This document shows positions 57,601-64,000 of a stretch of 64,000 nt of DNA, one piece after another (within the stretch, counting starts at the first letter, position 1; each line of letters opens with the position of its first letter). A program made the translations under genes and the position numbers. Source of the DNA: Lonicera japonica (lineage: Eukaryota > Streptophyta > Magnoliopsida > Dipsacales > Caprifoliaceae); the NCBI GenBank assembly GCA_021464415.1, contig JAKCWG010000810.1:248001-312000 (forward strand). The letters run 5' to 3'. A model generated the notes under the pieces. The model was not told the origin of the DNA, searched no databases, and worked only from the letters and a program-made list of their open reading frames with translations.

Positions 57601-58023
57601 TACCTTGTGGATGAGGCAACAGTGTCTTCTTCTTCATCTTGGGATACCAACTTCTTCAGATGTTTTATGAAAAGTGTTTGAAGAGTTTGATTCTCATGCC
57701 TTAGCATGGTGAGTTCACTTTTTGAGCCACCAGCAACAGTACTATGTTCGTTGTAATTGCTATCAATCGCTCATCTTTGTAAGGAGGTTGGTGGGATTGA
57801 ATCATTTATTCTCGGAAGGGCTGGTATGATGCCATGACCACCCTGTTACGTTGCTGCTATGACAGTGATACTTGGGGGACCATCGATGGTCCTCCTAGTC
57901 CGAACTATGATAGGAATTGGAAAAATGAAGTTTCAAAATGTGAAATTGCTAAGGACTGAAAAAATGATCTTCGTTCCCACAGGCGGCACCAATTGTGGGT
58001 GACCAAGTATTTGGACTCGCCAG
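54689..58023 (-). pseudogene. Ty3/gypsy (Tat-like) gag-protease fragment
   Basis: Minus strand. The 5' side carries an LTR stub, then the primer-site-like TTGGTGCCGCCTGTGGGA (57992-57975). Broken gag follows (57960-57290), interrupted by an insertion (about 55911-57290). More gag (YNSMTKSPPYTFVELL) and the 130-codon frame 55719-55327 contain a Tat-style knuckle (HKDHGHRRENCKTLKQFL, ISKGHLAEYV). The frame 55172-54849 has ITFTDKDMKGVDAPHND and a retropepsin-like site VLIDPGS, then KNMEFIVMDIDSPYNAI to about 54740. RT onward is missing, as are both full LTRs. It is a deletion remnant, possibly of a non-autonomous element. Confidence 0.78.
55911..57290. mobile_element. Noncoding insertion within the gag fragment
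   Basis: About 1.4 kb separating two gag segments. Starts near ATGTTGTGATAAATTTT with ACTCACAAGCGCACGAATC and CAATCCCACGAGGACTC, ends near TAATTTCCTGACACG. This 'cacaagcgcacgaatc / cccacgagga' signature is common in plant genomes, but I cannot assign the family. No clear target duplication or coding region. Purine-rich tract at 56645-56698. Confidence 0.5.
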
Positions 58024-58609
58024 CTTTTTAACTAAGACAAACTTAACTTCAATAATAAATTTTATGAGTTATTTTCATATATCTAAAATTATTTCTAAAA
58101 AAAAAATATTGAATAGGCATCTTATGCATTTCAAATGGGGTCTATGTTGAGCACACCATTTGAGTGAATATTGACAATATAAGTAGGTTAGGTTGCTTTC
58201 TATAAATTATCCAGATTAATTAGATTTGACAATAGAAGTAGGTTAGGCTGCTTTCTATTAACTTATCTAGATTAATTAGAGTTTTTAAGTGATCAGTATG
58301 TTGTGGTCTACTCTTTTTTGTAAAATGATATCCTTCTGGTTATTTATTATTGAATATTGATGAGATATCAGAGGAAACTAAATACTAGATTTGGTGAACT
58401 TAATTTCGGTATTAAAATAGCTTTGATATTTTCGTATTGTTATAAGATTTATTTTTAGAAACAAACTGTTGAAGGTGTCTTTGCATTATAATATTTTGAT
58501 TAGACTCGTTTATTGAAATATATAAAAGGAAAATAAGTATATCTATCTTTCTTTATTCGAATACCAATACTATTAGTTTTTTAATTTATCTCATTAATAG
58601 TGACGTTAT
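58024..58609. repeat. Base-layer repeat, copy 5 (left of solo LTR)
   Basis: TTAACTAAGACAAACTTAAC onward aligns with 40733-41090 and 51540-51970. A short internal tandem duplication occurs here (GTAGGTTAGGTTGCTTTCTA repeated at about 58181 and 58239). Ends at GTTAT before the solo LTR. Confidence 0.75.
58605..58609. repeat. Solo-LTR target duplication, left
   Basis: GTTAT, identical to 59942-59946. Confidence 0.88.
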
Positions 58610-59941
58610 TGTTAGTAAATTAGGGCAGTAATCATGCATCGCATACACTAATTTACGCACTAATCATTGAATCCTATGATCTATGCAGTTCAATAAAATC
58701 GACAGATGACATACCTTAATCGAGATTTGATGTCAATGAAACGAACAGGATGGATCTGATCCTTCTGTTGTTGTCGTCCTTAGCGTAGAAAACACGACGC
58801 CTCTACGGTATGCACACACGAACGAGATGAGATCTTGCTTGGTGTACTAGCGCCCTCTAGGGTTCTCTCTACTATTTCGAATTTTCTTGCCTCTCTCAAT
58901 TTTGTTGACGGCCAAGAAGAACAAAGGTTCCCTTTTATAAGGGAACCCTAGTGAGAACCCTAAGCAACAAACGAACTGGGCCCAAGTCCAACTTGGCCCG
59001 TTTTAATTCGTTTTGATCCAACTCGTTTTGGTGTGCGACCCTGTAGGTTTTACACTCTTTGGCCGTACAATTAAAACCCGTTTTATTATACGAACAGTAA
59101 GCGGTTTCTAGTAAAACATTACTATTATCCAAAGGGTATAAAGGTCAAAAACGACACAACCTTAAATTGATATTTCACACATTAACTCCTTTTGTCAATC
59201 GATATCTAGATTGAACACAAGACTAGGCAAGTGTCATTCTTGTATAGTTCAATCTTTATTTCTTGATCTCTAAGTATAATTAATCCAAAACAAATGACAT
59301 CTCATTTGTGCATGGCCATGCAAATATTAATTACACTTATCAAGGGGCCCAACGATATCTCTCTCAATATATGAGAGTGACAAATCCCATCTTGATCAAC
59401 CACATACCGCTACATAGTTCATAGTATGCTCGGTCATCATCTTTATAATTACTCGGTCAAGAGCAACGTTTGATAATGCCTGACATGCTAATCCCTATGT
59501 TGGTAACCATGGCGATCTCAGGTCTGAGGATAATACGATATCACAAATGGGGAACATCACTGATGACATTATGTAACACTCCTCGCAGTGTCCCCAAAGC
59601 GGGTCAGTCCAATACTTTGTTCCCTAACAAGTATCAGTATGTTCAGCTTGATATCTCCATATCCATGACTTGTGGAACATAGTCATCAGCTGACCCATAC
59701 TCTAATCATTATATCAATGTGATCCTAGGTTATTGATACATGATTAGGGACATCTAAACAATATTATTATTACATTACTAGCATCCCACAATCTAGTCAC
59801 GTACTTGATGAACTAGTATTAATAAATATTATTTACAAGAGATTATAAAGTAAAATAAATAAACTTTATTAATAACAATAAGCATAAGATATCCAAGTAC
59901 AAATCATAATCTATGAATAGTCCTAGGACATATCTCTTTCA
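58610..59941 (-). mobile_element. Solo LTR (1332 bp), copia-like
   Basis: On the minus strand it starts TGAAAGAGATATGTCC and ends ACTAACA, with perfect GTTAT duplications. A TATAAAAGGGAACC box on the minus strand (about 58930-58945) supports this orientation. No internal coding region. The matching unoccupied site in copy 2 is at about 38766-38775 (TTTATGTTACCC). Confidence 0.87.
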
Positions 59942-60450
59942 GTTATGTCACCCCGATAACAAACCAAGTCATATAACAATTCAAAACAAACACCCTAACA
60001 TATATGGGTCATGTTTAGGGGAGGCATGGGTAAAAATTATCTATATTCACTAAAATCCAACACAAAACCTATACGAATCAATTTTTTGTTTATGTCTGAA
60101 TCACCTGGTTGACATGTGTAATATTAACTCACTATTTTTATTTTGATCCTCAATATCTTATAATTAATATTTTGTAAAAATTAAAGTAGTTATACAGGTA
60201 GATTTAACTTTAATCGTCCATCTATATTTTATGTGTATCTTCGCAAAAAAAAGCCCAAACAATATCCATCAAGAACGATTTTAACGTTAACTTTAATCAA
60301 ACTTGGATCTCGGATAGTTTTAATATTCAACCTGAAGTTCAATTTAATTTTTTTTCTTTAAACCTGCATATATTTTGCTTGATTTAAAAAATTGGCATTT
60401 TTACCATAACCTTTTATATACACGAATTTTAGAAAATAATTAATATTATG
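59942..60450. repeat. Base-layer repeat, copy 5 (right of solo LTR)
   Basis: CCCGATAACAAACC and CATCAAGAACGATTTTA align with 38775-39290. Cut at 60450 by the next copia element. Confidence 0.75.
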
Positions 60451-60681
60451 TGTTAGTCATAATATCTCTCCATGATATCAGCCATGGAAATCATTTCCCA
60501 TGATTTCAGCTCCATAAGATCAAGTGCAAATATTCTTTCCACGATCTCATATCCATGAGATCTGCTACATATAATCTTATTTATTTTGTGTACATAATTA
60601 TATTGATTCTGTACTAATGTAATTGATGTATAAATACCTTACAATAGTTTAATACAAATCATCCTTTTATCCTTTCTTTCA
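60451..60681 (+). repeat. 5' LTR of the copia element (231 bp)
   Basis: TGTTAGTCATAATATC to CTTTCTTTCA. Contains short CATGATATCAGC / CCATGAGATC repeats and a TATAAATAC TATA box near 60631. Confidence 0.88.
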
Positions 60682-60694
60682 TGGTATCAGAGGT
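60682..60694 (+). promoter_or_regulatory. Primer binding site, tRNA-Met
   Basis: TGGTATCAGAGG immediately after the LTR. Confidence 0.88.
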
Positions 60695-60785
60695 TCTAGC
60701 GAACTAACTCTGGACTCCACCATCTTCCTTACCATCTCTGGACTCTGTTCATCTCTCTTACTATCTTCTAGTACAAATCTGTCTC

Positions 60786-63700
60786 ATGGCGCCAAACACC
60801 ACTGTTTCTACCTCAAACCAAAATGCTCCAACAATCCCTGGCACGACTTCTTACACATCAGGGTTGCATGTTTCTCTTTCTGGCCCAAATGTATCTCACT
60901 TTCTCAAATTGACAGAGTCCAATTATCTACTTTGGGCACGCCAAATGGAGCCTTTTCTTATTGGGAATGACTTTATGAAGTATGTTGATGGCTCTTTCCC
61001 TGCTCCAGATCCATCCTCACCTGATCATCTTACTTGGCGTCAAACTGATCAATTGATTACTAGCCACATTGTTTCCACACTTTCAGAGCCCATTTTGGGT
61101 ATGGTAGTCGGCACTACTACATCTTGTGAAACTTGGCTTGTTCTTCGCAGGCACTTCTCTCAACAATCCCTAGCTAACGCGGCAAATATCAGATTTGAGC
61201 TTTTCTCTCTTTCCAAGGGCTCCAAGACCATTTCTGAATACCTTCAACATGCTAAAAATTTGGCAGATTCTCTGGCAGCCATCAATGAACCAGTTTCCAA
61301 CATTGATCTTGTCTCTACAGTTTTAAGAGGACTTGGTCCTGACTACGCGATGATTGTAACGGCTATTCTCAATTTCCCTCCTCTCCCGGCTTTTCCAGAC
61401 TTGCGTGCACGACTTCTCTCCTTTGAGAGTCAGATTTCCTCTCCAATTGCAACACCGCTCACTCAGACTGCACTTCTAGCGACACAACACCGTGCTATGT
61501 CCTTTGCCTCAAATATGAATTTCAACACTCCAAGTCGTAATCAACAAAACAATAACAACCGTGGAACTAAAAACCGTAACCGAAACAATGGCCGATGGAA
61601 AAATGGTTGCAATGGAAACTGGAATAATGGCAGCACAGGAAATAATCGTAATTGGAACCAGCAACCTGGAATTCTTGGCCCCCCTCCATGTCAAATATGC
61701 TCTAATAATGGCCATACCGCTGCAAGTTGCCCTCAGCGTTATGCGACTCCTGCCACCCTCAACAATGCATTTGCCGGTTTACAATTAGCACAACCAGTTG
61801 ACCCTAATTGGTATCCTGATACAGGAGCTACACACCATATGACTGGAAATGATGATGCTATGCAGACTCGAGTACCTCACAGTGGTAATAATTCAGTTTT
61901 ACTTGGGAATGGTGACAGTCTTACCATATCCCAAACTGGTAGTATTCCTTTAACTTTGGGTTCCCACAATTTCCGATTGAATAATGTCTACCATGTTCCG
62001 TCCATGCGTAAAAATCTTTTATCCGTTGCAAAATTTACGCGTGATAATTCTGTTCGTTTCTCATTTGATCCTTTTGGTTACACTATCTCTGACTTAAAAA
62101 CGGGTGTTCCATTATTTCAGGGCCAATGTAAAGACGGTCTCTACCCTCTTCCGTTGTCTTCCTCTACTCCTCAAGCTCTAGCTGCAGTCACCTCACAATT
62201 ATGGCACAATCGCTTAGCTCACCCAAATGCCAAAATTTTATCTTTTCTTGGATCAAATAAATTGTTAGATTTTCGATTTAAACCTAGCTTTTGTAAAGGG
62301 TGTGCTTTGGGTAAGTCCACACACCTTCCTTTTGAACGTAATAAAATTGATGCTACTGCTCCCTTTACTCTTATTCACTCTGATGTATGGATGTCCCCAA
62401 CAATTTCTGTCTCTGGTTTTCGATATTATGTATTGTTTACCGATGATTATTCCCGATATTCGTGGATCTTTCCCATGAAACGCAAATCTGAGGTTTTCGC
62501 TCATTTTAAAAGTTTTCTTGCCACCATCAAAAATATTTTCAACAAGTCCATTAAATATTTTCAAAGTGATGGTGGTACAGAATATGTCAATCAACCTTTT
62601 GCTGCCCTATGTCGTGATTTGGGAATTCATCATCGTATGTCATGCCCTCACACACCACAACAAAATGGCCTTGCTGAACGTAAACATCGCCACATTGCCG
62701 ATATGGCTCTCACTTTGTTAGTCACATCGCATGCTCCTCTCAATTTGTGGGTTGAAGTGGTCTCAACTGCAGTTTATTTAATTAACCGACTACCAATTCC
62801 TCTTCTTCAATGGTCTTCTCCCTTTTTCGTCCTTTTCGGTCAAACACCCACTTACACAGACCTTCGTACTTTTGGTTGTGCATGTTACCCACACTTAGGA
62901 GATTATGTTACTAATAAACTTATGCCACGTTCTCTTGAGTGTGTTTTCTTGGGTTACAGCTCATAACATAAAGGATACAGGTGTCTCGATCCAAACACCA
63001 ATAGAGTTTATATATCGCGACATGTGCGGTTCAATGAGCTTCACTTCCCTTTCTCTCATCGTCACAAGCAGTCTTCCACATCAATACCTTCCCAACGTGT
63101 TGAGCTGGAGTTTGTTCCTGTTATTACTTCACCACCGCAGCAGGTTTCTCCTCCAGTTACCTATATTCAACCTGACCGGCCGGCTCATTTATTCCGCCAA
63201 ACGTATTAGCGTTCCGCTCAATCTCAGGCTCAACAACATCCAGTTGCTCCAATCCATGAAGCCATCGAATCATCAATTGAGCCGACCACTACTTTACCTA
63301 CATCAGATGCTCCATCTGAACCTCCAAGTACGGTGGTTTCCTCTGAACTTCCTCCTCGTCATTCTATGACCACTAGACTGCGTGATGGAAGCCACCGTCC
63401 TCTTGTTCGTACTGATGGTACTGTGCAGTACCCTTTGCCTAAAGCCTTAGTTGCAGAGCTTGCTTCGCCCTTGTTAGAGCCCACATGTTATACACAGGCT
63501 GCCCGCCATCCGGAATGGCGCCAAGCTATGACTGAGGAATTTAATGCACTTCTTAAGAATCAAACTTGGTCCCTCGTTCCGGCTACTAATTCTCAAAATG
63601 TTGTTGGCTGCAAATGGGTGTTCAAAATTAAGCGCAAGTCTGATGGCAGCATTGAGCGTTATAAAGCACGATTAGTTGCCAAAGGTTTCCACCAACAACC

Positions 63701-64000
63701 CGGACTCGACTACGATGAGACTTTCAGTCCCGTTGTCAAACCAACTACTATTCGAACAGTACTTAGCATTGCTGTTAATAATGGGTGGGCTTTGCATCAA
63801 CTTGACGTAAAAAATGCTTTCTTGCATGGTTTTCTTAAAGAAGAAGTGTACATGTCTCAACCCCCGGGCTTTGTGGATCCTCAAAAACCCACTTATGTTT
63901 GCCGTCTTCACAAGGCCATTTATGGACTTAAGCAAGCTCCCCGAGCCTGGTTTAATCGCTTTAGCTTCTTTATTATCCAGTATGGATTTGTTCAAAGTAA
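60786..64000 (+). pseudogene. Copia gag-pol polyprotein, two stops, incomplete at window end
   Basis: 726 open codons to TAA 62964-62966: Gag (LTESNYLLWARQMEPFL, residues about 35-230), knuckle CQICSNNGHTAASC (about 303-316), protease YPDTGATHHMTG (about 343-354), GAG-pre-integrase (LWHNRLAHPNAK, CKGCALGKSTHLPF), integrase core with HSDVW, FTDDYSRYSWIF, FQSDGGTEY and QQNGLAERKHRH. In the same frame beyond the stop: the linker, TAG at 63207-63209, then an open stretch with RT ([58 protein letters not shown]) to the window edge. Each stop is a single change from a sense codon, so decay is recent. Confidence 0.92.

Larger units (their letters stand above)
60451..64000 (+). mobile_element. Ty1/copia retrotransposon, Ale/Retrofit-like, runs off window
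   Basis: A 231-bp 5' LTR, Met primer site, short leader and a gag-pol frame in copia order (integrase before RT). The short LTR and Gag type suggest the Ale/Retrofit lineage (inference). The 3' part is outside the window, so target duplication and LTR divergence cannot be read. Confidence 0.88.

Overview
The window is nuclear DNA from a flowering plant, probably a eudicot with a large, AT-rich, transposon-laden genome. The evidence is a decayed LOB-domain (LBD) gene, a plant-specific family, together with plant-type Ty1/copia, Ty3/gypsy, Mutator-like (MULE), CACTA, hAT and Helitron elements and FAR1-type and ULP1-linked MULE proteins. I see no convincing intact host housekeeping gene, no rRNA or tRNA gene, and no prokaryotic signal. 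It reads as a repeat-rich, possibly pericentromeric block.

Layout. (1) 975-23286 is a deep nest. A 5'-truncated Ty1/copia element (975-2344 and about 21766-23286) is split by an unclassified noncoding insertion (2345-5374 and 20874-21765) that carries a 981-bp Helitron. Inside it is a CACTA element (5375-20873) with a broken LBD gene and remains of other CACTA termini. Inside that is a MULE (7475-17756) with a perfect 9-bp target duplication. Inside the MULE is a complete, young Ty3/gypsy element of probable CRM type (8083-15042) with 705-bp LTRs and a perfect 5-bp target duplication. (2) 23290-60450 has an older base layer, a degenerate locally repeated noncoding segment with up to five partial copies. 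Into it have landed a truncated long LTR (25518-29150) holding a hAT MITE, a ULP1-peptidase MULE (29160-38490), a 3.59-kb solo LTR (44059-47648), a hAT element (53996-54680), a Tat-like gag-protease fragment (minus strand, 54689-58023) and a 1.33-kb solo LTR (58610-59941). (3) 60451-64000 is a Ty1/copia element of Ale/Retrofit type that runs off the window.

How the parts relate. The ULP1 MULE has two tail-to-tail genes, a C48 peptidase on + and a Mutator transposase on -, the latter broken by a solo LTR. Its introns and intergenic spacer are filled with five arrays, about 35 units in all, of a 22-bp palindrome (half-site GGTGCTAAATG) at roughly 53-57-bp spacing. I saw this palindrome nowhere else in the window, and it is the most unusual structure here. 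Two unrelated LTRs also carry clustered palindromes of other sequences. Paralogous copies of the base-layer repeat give empty sites that confirm several insertions. All coordinates, alignments and mismatch counts were made by eye.
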